64,000 nucleotides of DNA from Dyadobacter sp. Leaf189 (GTDB lineage: Bacteria; Bacteroidota; Bacteroidia; Cytophagales; Spirosomataceae), in NCBI RefSeq assembly GCF_001424405.1, contig NZ_LMPS01000007.1:281893-345892 (forward strand). Reading direction: 5' to 3'. Of this stretch, positions 8,874 through 17,622 are shown in pieces. Position 1 is the stretch's first letter. Every line of letters starts with the position of its first letter. Position numbers and translations under genes: made by a program. The notes beneath the pieces were generated by a model that was not told the DNA's origin, did not search any database, and saw only the letters and a program-made list of their open reading frames with translations.

Positions 8874-10277
8874 ATGTCATCTTCAATGACCGATTGGAAG
8901 TATATTTATTTTGTCGGAATTGGCGGAATAGGAATGAGTGCGCTGGCACGCTGGTTTAAGGCAAATGGCTTTGAGGTTGCAGGTTATGACAAAACCAGGA
9001 CTACGCTGGTTGAGAAATTGGAAGAAGAAGGAATTGAGATAACGCTGGAAGACTCCATTGATACGATTCCTGCACCTTTTCTTCATGATTCCGACAAAAC
9101 GCTTGTTATATACACGCCTGCCGTACCTGTGCAGCACCAGCAAATGCTGTATTTCCGGGATCATAATTTTTTGATCCTGAAAAGGTCGCAGGTACTTGGG
9201 ATTCTCACTAAAAGCCTTCGGACGATCGGTGTAGCGGGCACGCACGGAAAAACGACTACATCATCCCTGGTAGCGCACATTCTCCGGTATGCCGGAGTAA
9301 ACAGCACTGCATTTCTGGGTGGCATTACACAAAATTATGGCACTAACCTGCTTCTGAATGAGCCAACAGATCATCTGGAAGAAGTTTTCTGCGTAGTAGA
9401 AGCCGATGAATTTGACCGCTCATTTTTAACATTATTTCCGGAGATCGCGATAGTTACCTCTACTGACGCCGATCACCTTGACATTTACGGGAAGCACGAG
9501 GCCGTTTTGGAATCGTTCAGGGAATATGTCGGGCAGATCGACGAGAATGGGGTGCTGTTTATGCGGACAGGACTTGAACTTTCCGGTAGTACGAAAGCAG
9601 AAGTATTTTCCTATTCGCTTGATTCGGGCGTTTTTCATTCCAGGAATATCACGATCAGCAATGGGAGATTTGTATTCGACTTTGTTTATCCTGACGGGGT
9701 AATTGAAGGCATTGCAATGAAAATCCCGGGTTATCATAACATTGAAAATTCCATTGCGGCGAGTGCGGTTGCTTTGCACGTAGGCGTGGCACCCGATCAA
9801 ATTAAAGCGGCCCTTGAAACTTACGGCGGTGTCAAGCGGCGATTTGAATATCAGTTAGAAAAGGACGGAAAAATATATATAGACGATTATGCCCACCATC
9901 CGACAGAGATCGAGGCATTTCTTTCTTCGGTAAAAGGATTATATCCCGGCCGGCACGTAACCGCGATTTTTCAACCGCACCTATTCAGCCGGACCAGGGA
10001 TTTTGCAGATGGGTTTGCGGAAAGCCTGTCGCTCGCTGATCGTTTGCTGCTGCTTGATATTTATCCGGCGAGAGAGTTGCCGATAGAGGGTGTTAACTCA
10101 GAAATGATCCTGGAAAAAGTAACATCTGAAGACAAACACCTGGTCTCTAAAGACAAAGTACTTAGCATTTTACGTGATTTAGATACGGATATTGTGGTTA
10201 CAATTGGTGCCGGAGACATCGATACTTTGGTGGATCCGATACGTAACCAGCTCAAAAATCCCTTTGCGAATAATTAA
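8874..10277 (+). CDS. murC: UDP-N-acetylmuramate--L-alanine ligase
   Basis: MurC adds the first L-alanine of the peptide stem to UDP-MurNAc. In the 467-residue product I see the N-terminal FVGIGGIGMSALARW, the ATP-binding GTHGKTTT at 122-129, EADEFDRSFL, and the C-terminal IDDYAHHPTEIEAFL signature that separates MurC from the other Mur ligases. ATG 8874 is used; ATG 8886 is an alternative and a TTG at 8859 is unlikely. It lies 19 bp after murG and 25 bp before ftsQ. Confidence 0.96.
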   Translation: MSSSMTDWKYIYFVGIGGIGMSALARWFKANGFEVAGYDKTRTTLVEKLEEEGIEITLEDSIDTIPAPFLHDSDKTLVIYTPAVPVQHQQMLYFRDHNFLILKRSQVLGILTKSLRTIGVAGTHGKTTTSSLVAHILRYAGVNSTAFLGGITQNYGTNLLLNEPTDHLEEVFCVVEADEFDRSFLTLFPEIAIVTSTDADHLDIYGKHEAVLESFREYVGQIDENGVLFMRTGLELSGSTKAEVFSYSLDSGVFHSRNITISNGRFVFDFVYPDGVIEGIAMKIPGYHNIENSIAASAVALHVGVAPDQIKAALETYGGVKRRFEYQLEKDGKIYIDDYAHHPTEIEAFLSSVKGLYPGRHVTAIFQPHLFSRTRDFADGFAESLSLADRLLLLDIYPARELPIEGVNSEMILEKVTSEDKHLVSKDKVLSILRDLDTDIVVTIGAGDIDTLVDPIRNQLKNPFANN

Positions 10278-10302
10278 TAAAAGCATTGTTAATATTACTG
10301 AG

Positions 10303-11079
10303 ATGTTACGTAAATTTGACTATTCATGGCTTTTGTTGAAACGTAGTTTGTGGCTTCTTCTGCCTATTGCCGGAATTGGTATGGCAGAAAGCAGGCTGAG
10401 TCAACAGCGTTGTACCAACCTGACCATTTCCATTCAGGGAGATTCAGGAACACGTTTTCTCGATCAAATGGATGTCCGGATGTTACTTACCGAAAATGGG
10501 GGCGATCCTCTGTTGGGCAATAAGTTAAGTAACGTGGCATTGAACGATCTGGAGAATCGGGTGAAGCGGAACAAGTTGATCAAGAAGTGCCAGGTATTTC
10601 GTGACCTTAGAGGTAATATAGTTGTTGAAGTAGAACAAGAGAAGCCGTTAGCGCGCTGGATTAACACTTCTGAAAATGGAGAAACGCGGAATACGTCGGG
10701 ATACTATATTAGCGATGAGGGCATTTTTTTTCCTCTATCAGAAAGTTATTCAGCAAGAACGTTATTGGTTTCAGGCTCATTTTTTAATGATGCTAAAAAG
10801 TTACAGACCGCAAAAGGGGCTTCTGTAATGGATTTATTGCATTTCTTGAATTCTGATCCTTTCTGGAAAGCGCAGGTTACGCAGCTGGATGCGGATAATG
10901 ATGGCGAGATCAGCCTGATGACCGTAGTTGGTGATCAGCAAATTGAACTCGGAAGCGCCGAGGACTATCAGTCGAAATTCAGAAAGCTCAGGATATTTTA
11001 CGATAAAGTACTGAGTCAGGATTGGAGCAGATATAAAAAAATTAGTGTTAAGTTTCAAGATCAAATAGTTTGTGAATAA
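10303..11079 (+). CDS. ftsQ: Cell division protein FtsQ/DivIB
   Basis: FtsQ is a bitopic division protein that links the Z-ring to septal wall synthesis. The 258 residues have a short cytoplasmic start, one membrane segment (about 10-27, LLLKRSLWLLLPIAGIGMAE), then a POTRA-like stretch (LTISIQGDSGTRFLDQMDVR) and a divergent periplasmic domain. Sequence conservation of FtsQ is low in this phylum, so the call leans on its place between murC and ftsA and on this layout. ATG 10303 is just after the murC stop; longer in-frame readings overlap murC. Confidence 0.88.
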   Translation: MLRKFDYSWLLLKRSLWLLLPIAGIGMAESRLSQQRCTNLTISIQGDSGTRFLDQMDVRMLLTENGGDPLLGNKLSNVALNDLENRVKRNKLIKKCQVFRDLRGNIVVEVEQEKPLARWINTSENGETRNTSGYYISDEGIFFPLSESYSARTLLVSGSFFNDAKKLQTAKGASVMDLLHFLNSDPFWKAQVTQLDADNDGEISLMTVVGDQQIELGSAEDYQSKFRKLRIFYDKVLSQDWSRYKKISVKFQDQIVCE

Positions 11080-11094
11080 TAATTCACCTTTAGC

Positions 11095-12447
11095 ATGGCA
11101 CACGAGAAAATTGTAGTTGGAGTCGATATTGGAAGTACTAAAATAGCCGTGATCGCTGCGCAGGGAAGTTCTTCCGGTTCACGCCAGAGCAACATAGAAA
11201 TTCTGGGTTTTAGTGAAGTTCCAGTGCCTGCAGGAGCAGTTGTTAACGGATCAGTCGAAAATATAAAACAAGTAGGCGGCGCCATCAGAGAAGCTTTGCA
11301 GGAAGCATCGCTGCGCTCAGACCTTGATATTGGTATTGTAAATGTCAGCTTCAGCGGAACCCACGTGAAAGTGAGTGCGCACAGCGACGGGGTGATCAGA
11401 CCATCTGCCTCTTCAGGTGAAGAAGTAACCCAGCGCGATGTTGACCAGCTGGTGGACGATATGTACCGCGCCAAGATCGAGCCTAATTACGATGTACTGC
11501 ATGTACTGCCAATGGATTTCATGGTAGATAATTCAGTAGGTGTGAAAGAGCCGGTAGGCCGGACGGGTATCAAGCTTGGCGGTAACTTCCTGATCGTTTC
11601 TGCCAACAACCAATCCATTCAGCGGACAAAGAAAAGCCTTTCTGACGCGGACCAGAATTTAAGATGTGATAAAATGGTACTGGGGCCACTGGCTACCAGC
11701 CTTGCTGTTTTAACAGATAATGAAATAAAAGCCGGAATTGCATTGGTTGATATCGGCGACCATACTACTGACCTGGTTATATACCAGGATCGCATTATCA
11801 GGCACATTGCTACCTTTCCGGTAGGTGGAAGACATATTACAAATGATTTGGCAGTTGGCTGCGGTATTCAGTATGAAAATGCGGAACAACTGAAAAAGCA
11901 ATACGGTGCGGCCATTTCCGCCGACATACCGCTCAATATTGAGATCCTGATCAATTATTTAAGCGGAAGACAGCCTAAACCTGTTCTGAAGAAAAACGTA
12001 GCGCTGATTATCGAAGCGAGGTTGAAGGAGATAGCAGCCATGGTTTACGCTGAAATTATCAAATCCGGCTATCTGGATAAGCTGATAGGCGGCATTGTTC
12101 TAACTGGCGGCTCTGCGAATATCGACGAAATTGAGCTTCTGTTTGAAAAAGTAACGGATATGTCAGTAAGGGTCGGTTACCCTGAAAATCTGGAACGGAC
12201 TGCCAAGGCGGACGCGGTAAGTAACTCCACGTTCAGTACTGCTATCGGACTAGCCTGGGCTGGTATCAGGTCCATCGATCCGCGGGTTAAGTCGGTTTGT
12301 AAGCCGGCAACTGCATTCAATACGGGAGTTGTGCAAAAGGAGAAGCCGAAGGAAGTTAAAGAGCCGGTCAAAAAGACGGGTGGCACATTTTGGGATAACA
12401 TCAATAATATTATCGGAAAAAAGGACGATAGTTTAGGCGACTATTGA
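11095..12447 (+). CDS. ftsA: Cell division protein FtsA
   Basis: FtsA is an actin-like ATPase that tethers FtsZ filaments to the membrane. The 450-residue protein opens with the phosphate-1 motif VVGVDIGSTKIAVIAA, has the SHS2/1C region around residues 75-160, ALVDIGDHTTDLVIYQD as phosphate-2, and VLTGGSANIDEIELLFE as the adenosine motif. The C-terminal tail is basic and amphipathic (FWDNINNIIGK), fitting a membrane-targeting helix. It lies 15 bp after ftsQ and 15 bp before ftsZ. Confidence 0.96.
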   Translation: MAHEKIVVGVDIGSTKIAVIAAQGSSSGSRQSNIEILGFSEVPVPAGAVVNGSVENIKQVGGAIREALQEASLRSDLDIGIVNVSFSGTHVKVSAHSDGVIRPSASSGEEVTQRDVDQLVDDMYRAKIEPNYDVLHVLPMDFMVDNSVGVKEPVGRTGIKLGGNFLIVSANNQSIQRTKKSLSDADQNLRCDKMVLGPLATSLAVLTDNEIKAGIALVDIGDHTTDLVIYQDRIIRHIATFPVGGRHITNDLAVGCGIQYENAEQLKKQYGAAISADIPLNIEILINYLSGRQPKPVLKKNVALIIEARLKEIAAMVYAEIIKSGYLDKLIGGIVLTGGSANIDEIELLFEKVTDMSVRVGYPENLERTAKADAVSNSTFSTAIGLAWAGIRSIDPRVKSVCKPATAFNTGVVQKEKPKEVKEPVKKTGGTFWDNINNIIGKKDDSLGDY

Positions 12448-12462
12448 TAATCAGTAGAAATT

Positions 12463-13920
12463 ATGACCAAATCAACCCCGGAAAAGACATTGAACAAAAG
12501 CTTGTTGCAAGCACTAGATCAGGATTATATTGTGAACGAAATCGTAAAGGATTTTCCAGTCGACGAGCAGGAGGAGCCTGCTATTATCAAGGTAATCGGA
12601 GTAGGCGGCGGCGGTAGCAACGCCGTAAACTACATGTTTGAACGTAAGATCAAAGATGTGGAATTTGCCGTTTGTAATACCGACAGACAAGCGCTCGCTA
12701 ATAGTCCTGTTCCTGTTAAAATCCAGCTTGGCGCTACATTGACCCAGGGACTTGGAGCTGGTACGGATGCAACAAAAGGTAAAGAAGCTGCTCTTGAAAC
12801 GATTGAAGAAATCAAGGGGCTGCTGGGAGGATCAACGCAAATGGTTTTTATCACCGCAGGTATGGGTGGTGGAACCGGAACAGGCGCCGCACCAGTAATC
12901 GCGCAGCTTGCCAGAGAAATGGGCAAGTTGACCGTCGCAGTAGTTACTGCACCTTATACGTGGGAAGGATTTGACAAGAAAGAACAGGCACTCGAAGGTA
13001 TCGAACAACTTAAAAAGTACTGCGACACGGTACTGGTTGTTTTGAATGATAAACTGGAAGAACTGTTTGAAGATATGACCATCACACAGGCATTTGCCGA
13101 AGCAGATGGAATTCTTTTGAATGCAGTGAAAAGTATTTCCGAAATCATTACGACAAATGGAAATATCAACACTGACTTTAAAGATGTTGAGAAAGTACTG
13201 AAAAAGGCAGGTCAGTCTGTAATGGGAACCTCCGAAGCGACTGGTACCGATCGCGCGCAGGTTGCGATTAAGGAAGCACTGGATTCACCGCTTTTGAACG
13301 ACAGGGATATCCGCGGCGCGAAACGTATCCTGGTAACGCTTGCTACCAGCAAGAAAAAGGAGGCTACGATGAAAGAGCAGCGCGAAATCTGGAGTTACGT
13401 ATTGTCTCAGGTAGGCGGCGAAGCGCGTATGTTCAAATTAGGTACGATTATCGACGATTCACTTGTTGATAAGTTGCGCGTGACGATTGTAGCAGCCGGA
13501 TTTGACAGCATTGAATCTCCGATCCCAGGCATTAAGTTGTCGCACAAATTTCCCGGAACTGTTGAAACAGCAGTAAACGGGTTTGATGCGAAAGATGAAG
13601 TTCCTGCTGAACAGGAAGAGATCGTGATGACGGAAGATGTTTTTGAAAATACACCGACCAGTTCAGTGGATCTTGTCATTGAAAAAGAATCAGTTTCCAC
13701 CGCTTTCGAACCGGTTAATATATCACTGACTGAGGTTGGAGAGAATGACGAATGGTCGGAAGAGGATAATGAGGATTTGCGAATTATGATTGACTCCTTT
13801 AAAGACGGACTGGTGAAGTTTGCAGATCTGGAAGGGCCTGCATTCAGAAGAAGCCGGGCCGAGCTTTGGAAGAGACCGGCGATTCCGGCTTTCGAAATGG
13901 AACAGCACTGGCTAAAATAA
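12463..13920 (+). CDS. ftsZ: Cell division protein FtsZ
   Basis: FtsZ is the tubulin-like GTPase that forms the division ring. Of its 485 residues, about 40-360 form the GTPase and T7-loop domains: GGGGSNAV at 48-55, the tubulin signature GGGTGTG at 135-141, and NADTD-type contacts (CNTDRQAL). A variable acidic linker follows and the tail contains RPAIPAFEM, which resembles the conserved C-terminal peptide that binds FtsA. The N-terminal extension of about 40 residues is longer than in E. coli. A terminator closes the cluster. Confidence 0.97.
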   Translation: MTKSTPEKTLNKSLLQALDQDYIVNEIVKDFPVDEQEEPAIIKVIGVGGGGSNAVNYMFERKIKDVEFAVCNTDRQALANSPVPVKIQLGATLTQGLGAGTDATKGKEAALETIEEIKGLLGGSTQMVFITAGMGGGTGTGAAPVIAQLAREMGKLTVAVVTAPYTWEGFDKKEQALEGIEQLKKYCDTVLVVLNDKLEELFEDMTITQAFAEADGILLNAVKSISEIITTNGNINTDFKDVEKVLKKAGQSVMGTSEATGTDRAQVAIKEALDSPLLNDRDIRGAKRILVTLATSKKKEATMKEQREIWSYVLSQVGGEARMFKLGTIIDDSLVDKLRVTIVAAGFDSIESPIPGIKLSHKFPGTVETAVNGFDAKDEVPAEQEEIVMTEDVFENTPTSSVDLVIEKESVSTAFEPVNISLTEVGENDEWSEEDNEDLRIMIDSFKDGLVKFADLEGPAFRRSRAELWKRPAIPAFEMEQHWLK

Positions 13921-13924
13921 TGAG

Positions 13925-13948
13925 AGGGAGCACTTAGCTCCCTTTTTT
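13925..13948 (+). terminator. Rho-independent terminator after ftsZ
   Basis: Stem AGGGAGC (13925-13931) with GCTCCCT (13937-13943), a 5-base loop and a run of six T. It lies between ftsZ and a convergent gene ending at 13957. Confidence 0.85.
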
Positions 13949-13956
13949 CTTTTATG

Positions 13957-14499
13957 TCAAAAGTGGATGATCTGCCCAGCCTGCATTTCGAGGAGTTCCT
14001 TGTACAATGCATTTGACATGACATTATCATGAAAATGGGAGCGTATCTGGGCCAGCTTCACTCGCAATGCAAGTGTATTCATTCCCAGATAGCTGAATAC
14101 ATCATTGAGGTGACTTAATGCAATTGCTGCTCCCTGCATATTGGAAGATAATCCGACCAGGGCAGCTTTCTTATTTGCGAAACTGTTCGGATAAGGCAGC
14201 CCATCGATAAATGCCTTTAATACGCCAGGGTAAGATCCATTGTATTCCGGAACGATAAAGACGAATTTATCAGTTTGTTCCAAAAGAAACCTGAGGTTGT
14301 TGAAGTCCTCGTTTTTGCCTGAATTTGCGTACAAAGCAGATACTGTAAAATCGTCGGGCAAATTAACTAAATCAAGAATAATGCTCGGCGCATTGAGGTG
14401 ATTCAGAATGGACTGATAGTATTCTGCAATTTTCCGTGACATAGAGCTGGGCCTGTTGGTTCCAACGATGATCACGATTGGTGAAGGAGCTGTACTCAT
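13957..14499 (-). CDS. NAD(P)H-dependent FMN reductase family protein
   Basis: A flavodoxin-fold oxidoreductase of the SsuE/ChrR type that uses NAD(P)H and FMN to reduce quinones or other small molecules; the substrate is unknown. The 180-residue product begins with the FMN phosphate loop GTNRPSSMSRKIAEYY (about 13-28) and has the second family motif PEYNGSYPGVLKAFIDGLPY (about 84-103). It is convergent with ftsZ. A tandem repeat overlapping a 13-bp dyad lies just upstream of its start (14513-14533), which could be a repressor site. Confidence 0.85.
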   Translation of the reverse strand: MSTAPSPIVIIVGTNRPSSMSRKIAEYYQSILNHLNAPSIILDLVNLPDDFTVSALYANSGKNEDFNNLRFLLEQTDKFVFIVPEYNGSYPGVLKAFIDGLPYPNSFANKKAALVGLSSNMQGAAIALSHLNDVFSYLGMNTLALRVKLAQIRSHFHDNVMSNALYKELLEMQAGQIIHF

Positions 14500-14512
14500 T
14501 TAAATTATAAAT

Positions 14513-14533
14513 AAACCGTCAAACCGTCGGTTT
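14513..14533. promoter_or_regulatory. Possible TetR-type operator upstream of the FMN reductase gene
   Basis: AAACCGTC occurs twice in tandem (14513-14520 and 14521-14528). The second copy opens the dyad AAACCGTCGGTTT (14521-14533, 5-bp arms). It lies 14-34 bp upstream of the minus-strand start at 14499, a typical place for an operator. The binding protein is not known and no regulator gene is adjacent. Confidence 0.35.
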
Positions 14534-14635
14534 TATAGTAACAAATTACTTTGAAAATTGTTCATACCAGACTGGCTGCTACATTCTTCGGCCGCAGGTA
14601 TAATCTGGATACCCGCATAAAAAAACATTTATTCT

Positions 14636-14643
14636 TATATTTG
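14636..14643 (+). promoter_or_regulatory. Likely -7 element of the accD promoter
   Basis: TATATTTG matches TAnnTTTG exactly, 78 bp upstream of accD. The -33 position is A-rich without a TTG. Between it and accD, AATATAAGCT (14667-14676) can pair with AGCTTTTATATT (14688-14699) apart from a 2-base bulge, giving a leader hairpin. Confidence 0.5.
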
Positions 14644-14720
14644 AGTCTGGTATTCATCACGAAATTAATATAAGCTGCTCGTAGCGAAGCTTTTATATTT
14701 ATAATCAACCCACAAGAAAT

Positions 14721-15563
14721 ATGTCCTGGTTCATTCGGAAAGAGAAAGGTATCAATACACCAACAGAAATGAAGCGCGAGGCGCCTGATGGTTTGTGGTA
14801 TCAGTGTTCAAATTGCAAGAAGATTACTCCTACCAGAGAACATAAGCAGAATGCTTTCACCTGCCCGCATTGTAATTACCACGAGAAAGTAGGATCCGAT
14901 GTTTATTTTAACCTGCTTTTTGACGATAACGAATTCATTGAACTGGACGCTGATTTAACATCCGGAGATCCGTTGCATTTTGTAGATACCAAAGCTTATC
15001 CGGACAGGATCAAGTCGACAATGCAAAAAACGGGCTTGAAAGATGCGGTCAGAACCGGCCACGGCAAGATGAACGAAATGGACATTGTTATTGCCTGTAT
15101 GGACTTCAATTTCATAGGTGGATCAATGGGCTCTGTGGTAGGTGAGAAAATTGCGCGGGCAATTTCATATGCGCTTGAACATAAATTCCCGTTTTTGATG
15201 ATCTCAAAATCGGGCGGCGCGAGGATGATGGAAGCAGGATTTTCATTAATGCAAATGGCCAAAACCTCTGCCCGTCTGGCTCAACTATCGGAGGCCAAAG
15301 TGCCTTACATTTCGTTACTGACTGACCCGACTACTGGCGGTGTTACTGCTTCCTATGCGATGCTGGGGGATTTTAACATTTCTGAACCAGAAGCTCTGAT
15401 CGGATTTGCGGGACCACGCGTTATCCGCGAAACGATCGGAAAGGATCTGCCGAAAGGATTCCAAAGTGCTGAATTTGTTTTGGAACATGGATTCCTTGAT
15501 TTCATCGTTGACAGAAAGGATCTGAAAGATAAATTAACAAGTCTTCTCTCTATGCTGAAATAA
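14721..15563 (+). CDS. accD: Acetyl-CoA carboxylase carboxyltransferase subunit beta
   Basis: AccD is the beta subunit of the carboxyltransferase that makes malonyl-CoA for fatty acid synthesis. The 280-residue protein carries the N-terminal zinc ribbon C29-x2-C32 and C48-x2-C51, then the crotonase-like domain with GSMGSVVGEKIARA, SKSGGARMMEAGFSLMQMAK and TDPTTGGVTASYAMLGD. accA is not in the window. A radical SAM gene begins one base after the stop codon, so the two are likely cotranscribed. Confidence 0.97.
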   Translation: MSWFIRKEKGINTPTEMKREAPDGLWYQCSNCKKITPTREHKQNAFTCPHCNYHEKVGSDVYFNLLFDDNEFIELDADLTSGDPLHFVDTKAYPDRIKSTMQKTGLKDAVRTGHGKMNEMDIVIACMDFNFIGGSMGSVVGEKIARAISYALEHKFPFLMISKSGGARMMEAGFSLMQMAKTSARLAQLSEAKVPYISLLTDPTTGGVTASYAMLGDFNISEPEALIGFAGPRVIRETIGKDLPKGFQSAEFVLEHGFLDFIVDRKDLKDKLTSLLSMLK

Positions 15564-15564
15564 T

Positions 15565-16542
15565 ATGCGACTGGTCTCCCACCCGGTACTTTGCAATTAT
15601 TATGTAACCTATCGTTGCAATGCATCCTGCGGATTTTGCGATATCTGGGAGAAGCCCTCGCCTTATATTACAGTTGAAAATCTTCGCGAGAATTTACGGG
15701 ATTTAAAAAAGCTGGGCGTTAAGGTCATTGACTTTACCGGTGGCGAGCCTTTGCTTCACAGGCAGCTTGACGTGCTTTTGAAAGAAGCAAAGGATCACGG
15801 GATGATCACGACCGTCACAAGCAATGGACTGCTTTATCCCAAGCAGGCAGAAAAGCTGCGCGGGCTGATAGATATGCTGCATTTCTCGCTTGATTCTCCC
15901 GACCGTGACGAGCACGATCAATCCAGGGGTGTGAAGTGTTTTGACAAAGTGATGGAGTCCATTGCAATCGCCAAATCACTTGGAGAGCGACCGGATATCA
16001 TTTTTACCGTTTTTGAAGATAATATTGGCAAGATCCGGCAGCTATGGGAAGAAGTATGCATTCCCAATGATCTTGTACTGATCCTGAATCCGGTATTTGA
16101 GTACGATAAAGTTGGTTCAAACCTTTCCGAATCAGCGTTAAAGGAATTGTTGTGGTGGGCGAAGCAAAAAAATGTGTACCTCAACGAAGCCTTTGTGCAA
16201 TTGCGGCTTGATGGCGGAAATCATGTAGAGGCTCCCGTTTGCAAAGCTGCCAGTACAACAATCGTCATTTCACCGGAAAACAAGCTTGTGCTGCCCTGTT
16301 ACCATTTGGGATTAAAAGACTTTCCAATTAATGGCAGCCTGTTTGAGCTGTACCATTCAGATGAGGTTCAGAAGCTGGTTGCATTGGAGGGGCGCCTGCC
16401 GGCTTGCGAGGGCTGCGTGATCAATTGCTATATGCAGCCTTCATTTGCAGTAGAAATGAACAAATACTGGTGGAAGGCACTGCCAAGTACGATCAAGTAC
16501 AACCGCCTGAAAGGTACGTGGCGGCAAATGGTCAAATTTTGA
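15565..16542 (+). CDS. Radical SAM protein with SPASM-like C-terminus
   Basis: A 325-residue radical SAM enzyme of unknown substrate. C18-x3-C22-x2-C25 would bind the SAM 4Fe-4S cluster, and DFTGGEPLLHRQ gives the GGE motif that contacts SAM. The C-terminal part has five more cysteines (226, 245, 281, 284, 288; the last three in CEGCVINC), as expected for an auxiliary cluster of the SPASM or twitch type. It starts one base after accD and ends 3 bp short of the convergent NTF2-like gene. Family members modify peptides or small molecules, but nothing here shows which. Confidence 0.85.
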   Translation: MRLVSHPVLCNYYVTYRCNASCGFCDIWEKPSPYITVENLRENLRDLKKLGVKVIDFTGGEPLLHRQLDVLLKEAKDHGMITTVTSNGLLYPKQAEKLRGLIDMLHFSLDSPDRDEHDQSRGVKCFDKVMESIAIAKSLGERPDIIFTVFEDNIGKIRQLWEEVCIPNDLVLILNPVFEYDKVGSNLSESALKELLWWAKQKNVYLNEAFVQLRLDGGNHVEAPVCKAASTTIVISPENKLVLPCYHLGLKDFPINGSLFELYHSDEVQKLVALEGRLPACEGCVINCYMQPSFAVEMNKYWWKALPSTIKYNRLKGTWRQMVKF

Positions 16543-16545
16543 GCA

Positions 16546-17022
16546 TCACGGGCAATTCTCCTTTCTTCTTGTATCTGTAATCGCATTGATTTTCCAGCCA
16601 GCTTTTGTATGTGTTAATGTAAAAACATTGACACCGCAGTGAGAGAAGGTTTCGCCGAGATAAAACTTGTAAGGTGCCCAGACGATCGCCATGGGTTCAT
16701 CTATACTCACTGTCACGTCATAGATTTTTTCATCCCATTTCTCTTTGTGAGGTGTGCCGACTGCCTTGATAAATCCCTGCATGCTGCTTGTATGCACAAT
16801 GACGGAGTCAGCTTTGTTTCTGGACAATGATGTTAATGCGCAGTCTGCTGTGACAACGCTTCTGAGAGATAGTGAATCTCCGGCGCGCATTGCATCGAAC
16901 ATCTTATCAACTACGGCTTTCACTTCGGCAGATTTATCCTGTGCATTTACATCAGGGACAGCTAGCATAAGCAATGCGAGTACAAATGCAGTTTGCATTG
17001 ATCGCGTCAGGTGTGATTTCAT
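16546..17022 (-). CDS. Secreted NTF2-like (SnoaL-fold) protein
   Basis: A 158-residue protein with a signal peptide (MQTAFVLALLMLAVPDVNA, cleavage before QDKS) followed by AEVKAVVDKMFDAMRAGDSL, the start of an NTF2-like alpha+beta cone fold, and a C-terminal GVNVFTLTHTKAGWKINAIT strand pair typical of DUF4440/SnoaL-like proteins. Start is ATG at 17020-17022; longer in-frame readings run into smpB. The activity is unknown. It is divergent from smpB across 54 bp. Confidence 0.7.
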   Translation of the reverse strand: MKSHLTRSMQTAFVLALLMLAVPDVNAQDKSAEVKAVVDKMFDAMRAGDSLSLRSVVTADCALTSLSRNKADSVIVHTSSMQGFIKAVGTPHKEKWDEKIYDVTVSIDEPMAIVWAPYKFYLGETFSHCGVNVFTLTHTKAGWKINAITDTRRKENCP

Positions 17023-17025
17023 GTG

Positions 17026-17056
17026 TTGGTATAGTTTTAACAAAAAATTAATTTTG
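17026..17056 (+). promoter_or_regulatory. Promoter of smpB
   Basis: TTG (17026-17028), 20-bp spacer, TAATTTTG (17049-17056) match the Bacteroidota consensus. The site occupies most of the 54-bp gap between the divergent NTF2-like gene and smpB. Confidence 0.6.
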
Positions 17057-17076
17057 AGCCCTTTACAATTTATGAT

Positions 17077-17535
17077 ATGTCTGAAAAAATAGTTAAAAAA
17101 GTAGATATAAAGAATCGCAGGGCTTCGTTTGAGTATTTTTTTCTGGAAGAGTTTACGGCGGGAATGGCACTGACGGGAACAGAGATTAAGTCTATCCGGC
17201 AAGGTAAGGTCAATTTTCAGGACGCATATTGCCTCTTCATGGACAACGAATTGTACATCCGGAGCCTGCACATTTCGCCTTACACGGAAGGTACCCACTA
17301 TAACCACGAGCCAATGCGGGATCGAAAGCTTTTGATCACGAAGCGCGAGCGGCGAAAATTGACTGAGGGTCTGAAAGACCAGGGTTTGACGATTATTCCT
17401 GTGCGAATGTTCACCAACGACCGGGGGCTTGCTAAGCTGCATATTGCACTGGCAAAAGGTAAAAAGCTCTATGACAAGCGCGACAGCATCAAGGAAAGAG
17501 ATGTAAAGCGCGAGAACGACCGGGCCGGGTATTGA
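17077..17535 (+). CDS. smpB: SsrA-binding protein SmpB
   Basis: SmpB binds tmRNA and carries it to stalled ribosomes for trans-translation. The 152-residue product shows the family order: N-terminal NRRASFEYFFLEEFTAGMAL, TGTEIKSIRQGKVNFQDAY, the central HISPYTEGTHYNHEP, and the basic C-terminal tail rich in Lys and Arg (AKGKKLYDKRDSIKERD). The tmRNA gene ssrA is not seen nearby. Confidence 0.97.
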   Translation: MSEKIVKKVDIKNRRASFEYFFLEEFTAGMALTGTEIKSIRQGKVNFQDAYCLFMDNELYIRSLHISPYTEGTHYNHEPMRDRKLLITKRERRKLTEGLKDQGLTIIPVRMFTNDRGLAKLHIALAKGKKLYDKRDSIKERDVKRENDRAGY

Positions 17536-17547
17536 ATTGGTGCTCAG

Positions 17548-17555
17548 TATTTTTG
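17548..17555 (+). promoter_or_regulatory. Possible -7 element of the HNH nuclease gene
   Basis: TATTTTTG matches TAnnTTTG, 67 bp upstream of the HNH gene start; the -33 region falls in the end of smpB and has no TTG at the right spacing. Confidence 0.4.
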
Positions 17556-17622
17556 CACCTGCGCAGCGGATTTTTTTGACGGATTTTTGTTATATTGTCA
17601 GAAATAATTACCTCGATGTGTC

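Noticed and set aside
13407..14030. Minus-strand ORF of 207 codons opposite the end of ftsZ
   Set aside because: Ser-rich composition typical of antisense frames; it overlaps ftsZ, its terminator and the end of the FMN reductase gene.
14513..14533. Tandem AAACCGTC copies as the remains of a CRISPR array
   Set aside because: Units are 8 bp, directly adjacent without spacers, and there are only two; no cas gene is present anywhere in the window.
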